Of a DNA stretch of 64,000 nt, positions 37,801 through 46,495 are shown one piece after another (positions within the stretch are counted from its first letter, which is position 1; each line of letters opens with the position of its first letter). The DNA comes from Acholeplasma oculi (lineage in GTDB: Bacteria > Bacillota_I > Bacilli_A > Acholeplasmatales > Acholeplasmataceae): contig NZ_FUZK01000001.1 in the NCBI RefSeq assembly GCF_900166985.1, positions 186,001 through 250,000 of the forward strand. Direction: 5' to 3'. The position numbers and the translations under genes were made by a program. The notes beneath the pieces are model-generated. The model saw only the letters and a list, made by a program, of their open reading frames with translations, made no database searches and was not told the DNA's origin.

Positions 37801-37984
37801 CAAGTAATGCATGATCTTTATTTTCAATACCAAAAGAGGATATTAATTGTCCTCTATTGACATAATATGTCCACATAGGTACACCGGTTTTACCTGCAAT
37901 TCCAGGTAAAAAGGATGCGAAAGGTTTATTTTTATGATAATTTTCAAAAATAAACTCTTTGGTTTTTATTTGATAGTTTTTCAT
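34880..37984 (-). CDS. Large GH94/GH149/GH161-type glucan phosphorylase
   Basis: A 1034-residue protein with no signal peptide, hence cytosolic. It opens with an N-terminal beta-sandwich typical of disaccharide phosphorylases (PMWTYYVNRGQLISSFGI, then glycan-binding strands) and continues into an (alpha/alpha)6 barrel. The likely general acid is Asp635 in KPGWNDAMNGLPAIFGSG. Proteins of this length are usually labelled cellobiose phosphorylase; the layout recalls GH161 and GH149 beta-1,3-oligoglucan phosphorylases more than the 800-residue GH94. It would convert imported beta-1,3-glucooligosaccharides plus phosphate to glucose-1-phosphate. The exact family needs a profile search. It overlaps the upstream GH16 gene (ATGA). 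Confidence 0.75.
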   Translation of the reverse strand: MKNYQIKTKEFIFENYHKNKPFASFLPGIAGKTGVPMWTYYVNRGQLISSFGIENKDHALLDFTPANLSYQQTPLKGFRTFVKINGKAYEPFGLEDSSRTLKIGMNHVSITDQHKLLETSVKYFNLTEENFPGLVRKVTFKAKKDIQLEILDGLATIWPYGTSLFVQKNMANLAVAWFDVFNTEHKMPFMKNRSTTEDSEEVGTVEQGNFYVTVDEFSQRLKPIYDPTLVFRQRTDLILPDGFNASSYEDFIKEEQVSVNQLLSAFSTNKVELKKNQYYTFYTLLGSYENLDGLNEVSQSFTFEYFKQNELKAQEVIETLTQPLEVKTSHPIFDAYMKQAFLDNLLRGGYPYLFKSKNGYHVYHTFSRIHGDMEREYNNFYVEPSFFSHGNGSYRDVNQNRRNDIYFVKEAGLFNLKQFIELIQLDGHNPLTIQGSRFHLDDKSRNLLVNKLKISDTSFIKTLERGFTPGEIFKHALKRSNNKEQALSELNQILQQSEQTTESSFGTGYWSDHWIYNLDLLDLYLNIYPDKLKSMLFEETVRFYQSHMSVFPRRYKYVINHQGEVRQLGAMYQDDEKIKKLGLKQSTNFHKDSDDSVVRVNLFTKFFHLSLIKFSSLDPMGMGIMMDSEKPGWNDAMNGLPAIFGSGLTETINLYKLLNYLHTWIKNFGEETIDIPKDIYVFMENIIDSMPHGFHKIQDARESFDEKTRFVMDKASVHVDLDSLKKPIQQMIEFVEKGLEEAKKLGHGLIPTYLTFEALDYHKNGLKHPHLKLDAVDVKSFKVRPLPAYLEAPAHFMKSLATKEEALKMSKLIDQSGIYDEKLGLYKTSASLETETLSIGRARAFTPGWLEREASFVHMSYKYLIGLFKSGLYDQYYEAIKTGMIPFMDPLVYGRSTLENVSFIATNNNPNPKNHGRGFVARLTGTTSEAITLLYLMFIGKHPFTYENNTLNFKVSPKLKAWLFKDGQVSIKFLGKTEIIILNPKNQDTFNQKVLKYELIGSKAKFVVEDDKVSNELAEDIRNEKFKKIIVTLG

Positions 37985-38907
37985 GATTGTGGTATATTCC
38001 TTTTCAAGTTCTGAATGGTTGGTGACTGATAAATTCTTACATAATCAACTTCCATTTTTGCATAATTAAGGTCAGGGTCCATCCCTTGTGCAGCACCCCA
38101 ATTTCCGCCGATTGCGATATTAAGTAATAGGTGAAATTTACGGTCAAAAGGCCAATGTCTGTTTTTAGGTTCACTCACAAATCTAAATGGATCAAAAGTA
38201 AAGTATGGTTCACCATCAATAGAGAAAATCATTTGATCAGGAAACCACTCCACACTATATACATGAAACTCTGTTGAAGCAGTTGGAATAACTTTTTGTC
38301 CAGATTTTTGAGTACCTTTTACATGGTTATAAGCTTCTGTATGGATACTTGCATGTATCTTGTTTTGATCATATCCAACGTGTTCCATGATGTCAATTTC
38401 CCCACTATTTGGCCAATCACCATAACTCCAATTAGTTGGCAACATCCAAATTGCTGGCCAAGTACCTTTACCCGTAGGTAGTTTAGCACTTACTTCTATT
38501 CTTCCCCATTTGAAATCACCTTTATTTCTTGTGACCATACGCGCAGAGGTCCAACTATGTGTTTTATTCTCAGTGGATGGATAGTCTTCTTTTCTCGCTT
38601 CTATGGTTAAAATGCCATTAGAAACGGACGCATTTTGGGTGCTTGTATAAAATTGTAACTCATTATTACCCCAACCGTGTCCACCTACATCATAGTTCCA
38701 TTTGGTAGAATCAGGTAAACCTTCATAATCAAATTCATCACTCCATACGAGTTCATAATCATCGATTGCTTCAGGGTCATATTCATAACCATATATTTTA
38801 CTGTATGTTTTAGGTGGCTCTTCAACAATGGGTTCTTCTTCAGGTTTACATGCTATAAGTGTTGAAACTAAAACGATTAGCGTTAAAAACATCATTAATT
38901 TTTTCAT
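37981..38907 (-). CDS. GH16 endo-beta-1,3-glucanase, lipoprotein
   Basis: A laminarinase-type family 16 glycoside hydrolase of 308 residues. The signal peptide ends in the lipobox STLIAC (Cys at 20), placing the enzyme on the outer face of the membrane. The catalytic motif is SGEIDIMEHVG, with nucleophile Glu170, Asp172 and acid/base Glu175. ELVWSDEFDYEGLPDSTKWNYDVGG and YVRIYQS are typical framing sequences. GGAGA precedes the start. It would cut long beta-1,3-glucan chains into importable pieces. Confidence 0.93.
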   Translation of the reverse strand: MKKLMMFLTLIVLVSTLIACKPEEEPIVEEPPKTYSKIYGYEYDPEAIDDYELVWSDEFDYEGLPDSTKWNYDVGGHGWGNNELQFYTSTQNASVSNGILTIEARKEDYPSTENKTHSWTSARMVTRNKGDFKWGRIEVSAKLPTGKGTWPAIWMLPTNWSYGDWPNSGEIDIMEHVGYDQNKIHASIHTEAYNHVKGTQKSGQKVIPTASTEFHVYSVEWFPDQMIFSIDGEPYFTFDPFRFVSEPKNRHWPFDRKFHLLLNIAIGGNWGAAQGMDPDLNYAKMEVDYVRIYQSPTIQNLKRNIPQS

Positions 38908-38908
38908 A

Positions 38909-40036
38909 TTATTCTCCTGTCATACCCGTTCTTTCAATACCTTCAATAAATTGTTTTTGAGCAACTAAATAAAGTATTAATAAAGGTAAAATGGATAAGA
39001 ATGTTGCAGCAGATTTATAACCTTCGTTAATAAGTCCCATACCAACATCACCAGGTGCGCTACCTGCTTGATCAGCAAATATAGAATCAAATAGACTTAA
39101 TCTCATAACAATCAGTGGATTGTTAGAACTGTAAAAGATGGTAGCTGAATAAATATCATTCCAGTTCCAAATGAATGAGAACAAGAATACGATTAAAACA
39201 ATAGGAATTACTAACTTAATATAAATGTGCCAAAAAACCTGTAGGGATGAGGCGCCATCGATTCTGGCAGCCTCATCTAAGGAAATAGGAATCATCTTAA
39301 AGAAGTTATAAAATATTAAGATTAAGATTGCTGAGTTAATACCTTGTCCAACAAATGAGAATATGATTTGTGGCATTAAACTTGAGAATAAAGTTCTATT
39401 AAAGAATCCACTTAAGAAATTATTAGCAAATAATGCATCATAAAATGGAAGCCAGAAACTCTCTTGTATACCACTGATCATCATAATTCTTGGAATTGTT
39501 AACATTGGTAAAGGAATAATAAAAGATAATAACAACATGACAAACATAACTTTTTTGAATCTGAAGTTATATCTTGCAAATGCGAAACCTGTTAATGCAG
39601 ATATGATTGTTTGAATGATTGCTAGAATAGAAATATTATAGATACTCTTAAATAGATTTCCTGGATTTGAAAAAGTTCCAAAAACTCGATCAAAGAAACT
39701 TAAGTCAGCTGCAAACCATGAAGGTGGCAATAATCCTAAGACATAATTTGATACGACCATATTGTTAATGGTCCATTCCTTAGGAATCCACGATACTTCT
39801 GGGTTTAATATGTCATTTTGAGACATAAAAGATAACATAATCATTCTCATAATAGGGAATAAGAATACATAACTAATCCCAATTAATAAGACATAGACTA
39901 AGAGTTTTCCAATAAATCCTTTAGCTGCTGAATGACCAAAGATTAATTTCTTTAACTTATCACTTTTGACAAAATCTACAGCCTTTTTAAAGATGGATAC
40001 AGTTTGATTTTTATATTGAATCATTTTATTCATCAT
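38909..40036 (-). CDS. Sugar ABC transporter permease (CUT1, MalG-like)
   Basis: The second permease of pair B, 375 residues. A soluble N-terminal segment of about 45 residues precedes six membrane helices. The EAA loop reads DEAARIDGASSLQVFWHIYIKLVIPI, the docking site for the ATPase. A hydrophilic insert between helices 1 and 2 (about 80-150) is longer than usual. GGAGG precedes ATG 40036, which overlaps the upstream permease by 11 bases. Confidence 0.9.
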   Translation of the reverse strand: MMNKMIQYKNQTVSIFKKAVDFVKSDKLKKLIFGHSAAKGFIGKLLVYVLLIGISYVFLFPIMRMIMLSFMSQNDILNPEVSWIPKEWTINNMVVSNYVLGLLPPSWFAADLSFFDRVFGTFSNPGNLFKSIYNISILAIIQTIISALTGFAFARYNFRFKKVMFVMLLLSFIIPLPMLTIPRIMMISGIQESFWLPFYDALFANNFLSGFFNRTLFSSLMPQIIFSFVGQGINSAILILIFYNFFKMIPISLDEAARIDGASSLQVFWHIYIKLVIPIVLIVFLFSFIWNWNDIYSATIFYSSNNPLIVMRLSLFDSIFADQAGSAPGDVGMGLINEGYKSAATFLSILPLLILYLVAQKQFIEGIERTGMTGE

Positions 40037-41039
40037 CTTTTGTATCCTCCTTCTTTTTCACTTTAAATACTCGAATTGCCCAATCTTTGAAACTTTCATT
40101 TTCTCTAACACGTTTCAATTGTAATTTGGCAACCTTATCGATTTGTCGTTGTTGTTTTTCTTTTAAGGATTCTTCATAATTTAATTTTTCATTATCTCTT
40201 AAAATCAAGAACATGACTAAGACTAAGATTAATACAATGAGTGAGTAAATAAGGACAATTGCGGCTGCAAATCCTAATCCATTTGTATAATTTGAGTTGA
40301 TTGTTGTAATCATGAAGTTATAAATTGGATTAACCTCAAATATTGCAATTTGAACAACAGTATAAATACCAACAACTAAAGCTGTTGATTTTAAATTTGG
40401 AAGCATAATTTTCCATAGCATTTGCCATGAGTTTGCACCATCAATTTGTGCTGCCTCATATAGTTGACTATTGATTTTTTGTAGTCCATTTAAGAATAAA
40501 ACAATCGGAATCCCAGTAAACCATAATATCAGTGTAAAATTATCAAAGACAGTCATCAACATATCTGAAAAGAATGGTGAAATATTGTCAATCATTCTAA
40601 ATATTAATAAATCTGAAATATCCATTAATTGCATCGTATTTGAACTTCTAAGTTGTGTCATTACAGGTCCACTCATAACAACAACAGGGAAGAAGAATAT
40701 AAGTCTAAATCCTGCTCTAAACTTAATTTTTGTATTAAGTAATATTGCTAAAATCAGCGAAATGACCAAAATCATTGGAACATAAGCGAGTTCCATTGAA
40801 ATAAAGGATACAACTAGCTGATTGAACTCTGTATTTCTAAAGAATGCTGTAACATAGTTTTCCATACCGATAAGTGTATAATTCCATCCATAAACATCCT
40901 TAGATACTTGGTTAAAACTTAACCATATTGTATTAAAGAATGGATATAAAACGAATACTAAAAATCCAAATAACCAAGGTAAAAGGAATAGATATGCTAC
41001 GTTTTGATTAACGGGTTTTCTTACTTTTGACTTAGCCAT
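40026..41039 (-). CDS. Sugar ABC transporter permease (CUT1, MalF-like)
   Basis: The first permease of pair B, 337 residues with six helices. The EAA loop is YEAAQIDGANSWQMLWKIMLPNLKS. A charged cytoplasmic tail of about 50 residues follows the last helix. VFVLYPFFNTIWLSFNQVS near the N-terminus is typical of CUT1 permeases. With the neighbouring permease it should form an oligosaccharide channel, probably for beta-glucan fragments. Confidence 0.9.
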   Translation of the reverse strand: MAKSKVRKPVNQNVAYLFLLPWLFGFLVFVLYPFFNTIWLSFNQVSKDVYGWNYTLIGMENYVTAFFRNTEFNQLVVSFISMELAYVPMILVISLILAILLNTKIKFRAGFRLIFFFPVVVMSGPVMTQLRSSNTMQLMDISDLLIFRMIDNISPFFSDMLMTVFDNFTLILWFTGIPIVLFLNGLQKINSQLYEAAQIDGANSWQMLWKIMLPNLKSTALVVGIYTVVQIAIFEVNPIYNFMITTINSNYTNGLGFAAAIVLIYSLIVLILVLVMFLILRDNEKLNYEESLKEKQQRQIDKVAKLQLKRVRENESFKDWAIRVFKVKKKEDTKDDE

Positions 41040-41048
41040 ATATCCTCC

Positions 41049-43577
41049 TTAAATTACCACTCTATAATTGAGTGCATCGATTGTTGTTCCTTGGTATATA
41101 AATGGTTCATCTGTATAGTTAATGACAACTTTAATACCATTTTCATATGTATTTAATATAACACCTGGTGCAAGTACAGTACGTCCTGTCCATAATGTTT
41201 GTTGAACAGAAGCTAAAGCACCATTAACTTGTAGATAAATATCATGAATTAAATCTTTATATAACGTATATTCTGTTGAATAGTAATCAGATGAATTTGT
41301 TGATACAAGTTTATATGCAGGATCATACGTTAATATGAATGATGGGTATGTATTATAATCAACCATTCTCAAGATATCTCTTTGTTCATAGAATGAGAAA
41401 TTAGAATATGTTGCATAAAGTTCCATAGATCCGTTTAATACCATTTGTAAGAATGGAACTGTATCTGTTTCGATCAAGTGTTGCGTATTAAACATTGGTG
41501 TTTGTAAGTGTCTGTCCATATATTTCCATAAATACATATTAGGTGTAACACCATTTATTTTTAATGCATCAGGCATACGATCAAATGCTTCTTGATAAAT
41601 ATTGATAGAATCTGTAACACTTACAACATAATCACTTGTTTCATAATGACTATACAGTTGATTTGTAACACCTGTATACGTATAGCTTTCAAATCCCATT
41701 TGATTGGTTTCATTAATTGTTCCAGTAATCCATTCAGATACTTTCCAAGGGGTTGCATAATATTTTCTAGATACTGGTCCGGTTGCTCTTCTAATATTTT
41801 GGTTCGCATACCATCCACCAATATGTTTCATTGCATTACCAATTAAGAAAACATTTTCTTCATATATTGTTGTATATTCTTGTTGAATCGACAAATCAAT
41901 TCCTAAATCATTTAATTCATTAACAATTCTAGTGAAATCATTTTTACTTCCTATATGACTGACCCATTCAGGATGAGATTTACGTCCTAAGGTGACTCCA
42001 CCTTTTTGATAACCCAATACACCTGAGTTCATATTGGATATGCCCATATTTCTGAGTTCATCTAATATCACTTTAACTTGCCATACATTGGTAGTGACAA
42101 TATCCTCTATTCCAATGAGTGATTTTTTAGCATCACTCATCAAGAAATCAACTCTTAATGGAATATTTGCATCTTGACTACGTTCAAGATCTAAAATACC
42201 TACTGATGCATCTGATAAATAATCACGATATTTTAATGCCATACCAACATAATCTGCAGCATAAGGATTTTCTGGGTTTGACCCATCGCCAGCAAGTAAT
42301 ACATAATGCTGACGAATATCAAAGTGATTTCTTTCCTTAAATAAGGATTGATAACTTGCACCTGATTGGTTATAGACTTGAGTATATGGTTTATTAAATA
42401 AGTATCGACTATGTGCGATCATATAGTCTGTTAAGTTATAACTATCAGCTGAATTGGAAGGTCTTGCATAAATTTGCATGTATTCAGCACCTTTTGTCGT
42501 ATAACTTAAGAATGCTGCTTGTGTACCATCACCATAAGATATACCAAAAACTGGCATTGTAGGTTCCTTAAATGGTACATAATTAGGTTCAGTTCTTTGA
42601 TGACTTGGTAATTGCCCAATATCTTGACCATAAACGTTACCAGTATAACCTTGGAGTGAAGTTGAATAATCTGCAAAACGAATCAGTGCTCCACTACCAT
42701 CTGGAACAAATATGTATCCTGGATTTCTTGGCTTTTGAACTACTTGATTCCAAACTACTTCCTTAATTGTTACTGGACCTTCATCTGTATCAATTGTTTC
42801 AGATTCGATTTCAGGTAAAACAATCTTACCACCATAGGAACCCATGAAAGGATTGATTGCGATAGAACCGATTAAGTCTACATCATCGCCTTCGATTTCA
42901 TCATCTCTAATTTCTACGCTATATCCATCTAAATCAAAATATAGATGAACTTTTAAGTCTACATTAATCGCTTTAAATTTAAAATCTAAACGATAATGAT
43001 TTGGATCATTATTGACCATTCTTAAAACATCTGTATCTACAGAGTTCGATACACGTTCTTGAACACTTTCAAAACCTGGATTACTTAAATCTGGTGCAGT
43101 GATAAATGTTTTTGTACTACTACCTGTTTGAACAAGCGGTCTTGTCACATTTTCACGGTTTAAGTATTCAATTAATACCATTGAGTTACCAATACCCTCT
43201 CTGGTTGTATTCATTTGATCTTCTAATGGTTTTGCTAATGCTAATAGTTCTTCATCTGTAGCATTTGGATTCTGTTCCAAAAATAACTCAACAGTTTGCT
43301 CGATAAATTGATCATAATCATGATCGATTCCACTCTTCCAAGTGAAGTTATTACGTTTATCATACACAGCCAAGATACCGTTATGTTTTTTATAATAATA
43401 AATGAAGTTTTCATTTTCTTGAATTTGTGTATATCCATCAGTATTAAGTGGCACGACTGTTACACTTTCAGGAGGTCTTTTTGTATCTTTGTTGGATTCA
43501 ACATAGAAACCATGTACCGTTGCATTTACGATAACTAATATGAAAATTAATATGAATATTTTCTTAACTAAACGCAT
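41049..43577 (-). CDS. DUF5696-like protein, putative surface carbohydrate-active protein
   Basis: An 842-residue protein with an N-terminal hydrophobic signal or anchor (about residues 5-25) and no lipobox. The first half is beta-rich (residues 60-300) and the second half looks like an alpha/beta barrel, with strands such as NMNSGVLGYQKGGVTLG and a run of aspartates and aromatics around 560-700. Length, layout and position next to sugar ABC permeases match the DUF5696 family of Firmicutes, which has no established activity. I recognise the family from memory only. It overlaps the upstream gene by 14 bases, so it is certainly co-expressed with the glucan genes. Confidence 0.65.
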   Translation of the reverse strand: MRLVKKIFILIFILVIVNATVHGFYVESNKDTKRPPESVTVVPLNTDGYTQIQENENFIYYYKKHNGILAVYDKRNNFTWKSGIDHDYDQFIEQTVELFLEQNPNATDEELLALAKPLEDQMNTTREGIGNSMVLIEYLNRENVTRPLVQTGSSTKTFITAPDLSNPGFESVQERVSNSVDTDVLRMVNNDPNHYRLDFKFKAINVDLKVHLYFDLDGYSVEIRDDEIEGDDVDLIGSIAINPFMGSYGGKIVLPEIESETIDTDEGPVTIKEVVWNQVVQKPRNPGYIFVPDGSGALIRFADYSTSLQGYTGNVYGQDIGQLPSHQRTEPNYVPFKEPTMPVFGISYGDGTQAAFLSYTTKGAEYMQIYARPSNSADSYNLTDYMIAHSRYLFNKPYTQVYNQSGASYQSLFKERNHFDIRQHYVLLAGDGSNPENPYAADYVGMALKYRDYLSDASVGILDLERSQDANIPLRVDFLMSDAKKSLIGIEDIVTTNVWQVKVILDELRNMGISNMNSGVLGYQKGGVTLGRKSHPEWVSHIGSKNDFTRIVNELNDLGIDLSIQQEYTTIYEENVFLIGNAMKHIGGWYANQNIRRATGPVSRKYYATPWKVSEWITGTINETNQMGFESYTYTGVTNQLYSHYETSDYVVSVTDSINIYQEAFDRMPDALKINGVTPNMYLWKYMDRHLQTPMFNTQHLIETDTVPFLQMVLNGSMELYATYSNFSFYEQRDILRMVDYNTYPSFILTYDPAYKLVSTNSSDYYSTEYTLYKDLIHDIYLQVNGALASVQQTLWTGRTVLAPGVILNTYENGIKVVINYTDEPFIYQGTTIDALNYRVVI

Positions 43578-45600
43578 TTCTAATCGCCTCCTTAAGGATT
43601 GCTTCTATGAATAAGTAGAGTTGTTGCCACATTGTTATAATAATGATGATTACAACAACCATAATCAGTGCGAATAATAAACTCATTATGATACTTCTAA
43701 ATGTTTCTTTTCCTGTATATTCATGTATCTCACTGATTCCTAAGAATACTAAGACAAATGACCAAATCATACCAATATTCATAATAAAATCTAAGAAGAA
43801 TACTTCATTATACGTAAGGACATGAGATAAAACAGTCACCAATATGAGTGCAATGAATAATGGACTTAAAGCATATATAAACATCATAAAGATTTGTTTA
43901 ATGGTTCCAATACCATCATTAATGGATGTATCTAAATAGTTAGAAATTACAAACAATAAAGTGACTGCAAAGAAACCTAAAACGAGTGCAGTTAAGTCTA
44001 AATCCTCAACAGCAATGAATTGATAAATAAATCCTTTGGATGTATTAAAGAATATAAATGAAATAAATATGAGTGCATAGAGTAAGATTGCAGCTTTTAA
44101 TGATCCTTTTTGATGACGTTTTAAATCCTCAAAACTATCCACTGGTCTTCTCATAACTTTAAACATAAATAATATATCTTGTATAAATTTCTTACCCATA
44201 AATTTCTTAACAGGTGCTAATGAACTTTTAATCACGCCTGTTTTATGGTCAACTTTTTTAAGAACAATTGAACTTGCGTAAAGTAGAACCATACCTATAA
44301 TAAAGAAACCTAAATAACTTTGAAGTGTTACATTTCTAACTTCCCATGATGCATCAGAATAACCACCTCGATTACCAGCAAGTTCAAAGTGATGCATTGC
44401 AAGTTCATAATTTTCTAATTGTAGATAAGATTTTGCAATATTATTGTGTGCAATTACTGACATTTGGTTTAAATTAAGTACATCTTTCCAAGCTTGAATT
44501 GCATCACTATATTGTCTTGCGTCATATAGTCCTATTGCACGGTATACTTCTTTAGCATATGCAGTTGGTTCAAAAGATTGTAAGAATGACTTGGAATCAT
44601 CGAGTGCAAAGATAAATCCATCATCTCTTATAGCAATTGCAGATAATCTACTAAATACACCTGAGACATCTTGTGATTGTGTTGGGTCACTTGAACTTGA
44701 TCCAAAGTTGAAAATAAAGTCACCTGCTTGATCATAAACAAATATTACACCAGATTGCATTCCGGCATATACAATACCTTGTTCATCCACATAGATATCT
44801 CTAGCATCATCAAAACTAATGACACCTCTAAAGATATTACCACCTTGAGTATTGTGCTTTTTGACTGCAGCACGATATGTACTCATTGTTGTTGTGTAAA
44901 TCATTGAGTTTTTATCAATAAATATACTTGAGAATGTTTGTGGGTCTCTTGCTACAATATTATCAAACTGTTCTTGACTTAGAATCAGTCTTTGGAATTC
45001 TTGTATTGGAGAAAGTTGAATTCGATTCGTTGTAAAGAACCCTAAGAATTCTCCACTATTTGAAAGTTGAATGATACCATTTGATACACCTTCACCATAA
45101 ATATAGATATTTCCTCTATTATCTACAGCAAGTTTATTAGGTGCAAAATTCGTATTTCCAAATGAGATAGAATCTGGTCTGCTAAATGTTTCAATTAAAG
45201 TACCTAAAGCATCGAATCTGAAAACCTTTTGTGCAGCAGAATCTGCAACATATATACCTCTTGATGATATAAAGACGCCTTTAGGTGCTCTAAAATCGGG
45301 ATGTGTTAATGAATAAACCATTTGGTTTTGTCTTGTATCGTACTTGATAATACGTAAGTTACCCGTGTCTGCAATCCATAAATATCCATCTTCATCAAAT
45401 ATCATATCTTCTGGAGCATTTAATTGAAGTTCCATAGTTGTTCTTGCTGGAAGATATGCATCCTGAGTATGAACGTATTGCCCTTTAGCATTTAAAGTCA
45501 TTGTATAACTTGTAGCACTTGATGCATAAGATGTTTGAATCGTCATAAATAGAAGTGATATTGTTAATATAATTATAATAATACGTTTTATGTTTCTCAT
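43564..45600 (-). CDS. NHL-repeat, TPR and Yip1-domain membrane protein
   Basis: A 678-residue protein. A signal peptide (1-26) precedes NHL-type beta-propeller repeats (about 55-340; motifs such as LNAPEDMIFDEDGYLWIADTGNLRIIKYD and repeats of IYVDEQGIVYAG). A tetratricopeptide stretch follows (about 350-415, IGLYDARQYSDAIQAWKDVLNLN). Then comes one membrane helix (about 427-446) and a cluster of five helices from about 485 resembling the Yip1 domain. The propeller and TPR would lie outside the cell. No enzymatic motif is seen. The function is unknown; the location between permease pairs suggests a role in binding or organising the uptake machinery. Confidence 0.72.
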   Translation of the reverse strand: MRNIKRIIIIILTISLLFMTIQTSYASSATSYTMTLNAKGQYVHTQDAYLPARTTMELQLNAPEDMIFDEDGYLWIADTGNLRIIKYDTRQNQMVYSLTHPDFRAPKGVFISSRGIYVADSAAQKVFRFDALGTLIETFSRPDSISFGNTNFAPNKLAVDNRGNIYIYGEGVSNGIIQLSNSGEFLGFFTTNRIQLSPIQEFQRLILSQEQFDNIVARDPQTFSSIFIDKNSMIYTTTMSTYRAAVKKHNTQGGNIFRGVISFDDARDIYVDEQGIVYAGMQSGVIFVYDQAGDFIFNFGSSSSDPTQSQDVSGVFSRLSAIAIRDDGFIFALDDSKSFLQSFEPTAYAKEVYRAIGLYDARQYSDAIQAWKDVLNLNQMSVIAHNNIAKSYLQLENYELAMHHFELAGNRGGYSDASWEVRNVTLQSYLGFFIIGMVLLYASSIVLKKVDHKTGVIKSSLAPVKKFMGKKFIQDILFMFKVMRRPVDSFEDLKRHQKGSLKAAILLYALIFISFIFFNTSKGFIYQFIAVEDLDLTALVLGFFAVTLLFVISNYLDTSINDGIGTIKQIFMMFIYALSPLFIALILVTVLSHVLTYNEVFFLDFIMNIGMIWSFVLVFLGISEIHEYTGKETFRSIIMSLLFALIMVVVIIIIITMWQQLYLFIEAILKEAIRNAFS

Positions 45601-45608
45601 GTCATCAC

Positions 45609-46484
45609 CTACTTAATTCCTGCATGAGCCATTGTATTCATGACTCTAGATTGCATGATAATGAAGATGATTAAATTCGGTAAGAACATAATAAGTGCAG
45701 CTGCAGCAGCCATACCTACCCCAGCCAGTGCTGAACCAGTATTTGCAACAGCTAATGTATTTAAATAGAATGCAAATGACTTCATTGTTTCATCTTGAAT
45801 GTAAAGGTTGGATGCCTCTACAGCTCCCCAAGTTGCTTGGAAAGTCAGAATTGCTACGGTTGCTATTGCATTTTTTGTTAATGGATAAATGATTTTAAAT
45901 AAAATTTGTATATCAGATGCTCCATCTATTCTTGCGGCTTCTAAAATTTGATCTGGGACCTGGTCAATGAATTGCTTCATTAAGAATACATTCACAGGAA
46001 CCGCTAAATAAGGTAGAATGTGTACTAAAGGATTATTGTTTAATCCAACTTGAACAATGATAAAGTAGGTTGGAATTACAACTGCAGTACGAACAAACAT
46101 TAAAGCTGTTTGGTTTAAACCAAATAATGCCTTTTTAGCCCTAAATTGTTTTTTAGATAATACATACCCTGTCATAACACTGATGAAAATAGTTAAGAAA
46201 ACTAAGATAACTGTGATCAGTAATGTATTGAATAAATATCTTACAAGTGGTACACCAGTTGTTGTTGCTGTTCTAAATAACTGGTTAAAGTTATCAAATG
46301 TTGGGTTTTGAACAAAGAAACGAGGCGGGAATAAGAATAACTCATCCAATGGCTTAAATGCTTGGTTAAAAATGAATACAACCGGAAGTAGCATAAATAT
46401 AGCCATTGGTATTAAGATAATATAAAACGGAATCTGTGATTTGCTAAAACTTGTTGGATTGATTTTAGTTCCTTGAAAGCTCAT
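45609..46484 (-). CDS. Sugar ABC transporter permease (CUT1, MalG-like)
   Basis: The second permease of pair A, 291 residues with six helices. The EAA loop is LEAARIDGASDIQILFKIIYPLTK. LLPVVFIFNQAFKPLDELFLFPPRFFVQNPTFDNF is typical of MalG-type proteins. It follows the MalF-like gene by 11 bases and precedes the NHL protein gene by 8 bases. Confidence 0.92.
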   Translation of the reverse strand: MSFQGTKINPTSFSKSQIPFYIILIPMAIFMLLPVVFIFNQAFKPLDELFLFPPRFFVQNPTFDNFNQLFRTATTTGVPLVRYLFNTLLITVILVFLTIFISVMTGYVLSKKQFRAKKALFGLNQTALMFVRTAVVIPTYFIIVQVGLNNNPLVHILPYLAVPVNVFLMKQFIDQVPDQILEAARIDGASDIQILFKIIYPLTKNAIATVAILTFQATWGAVEASNLYIQDETMKSFAFYLNTLAVANTGSALAGVGMAAAAALIMFLPNLIIFIIMQSRVMNTMAHAGIK

Positions 46485-46495
46485 ATATTACCTCC

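Noticed and set aside
43296-43538. Plus-strand open frames opposite the DUF5696-like gene, and similar antisense frames in most long genes
   Set aside because: They are shadows of well-supported minus-strand genes, with no ribosome sites or family motifs.
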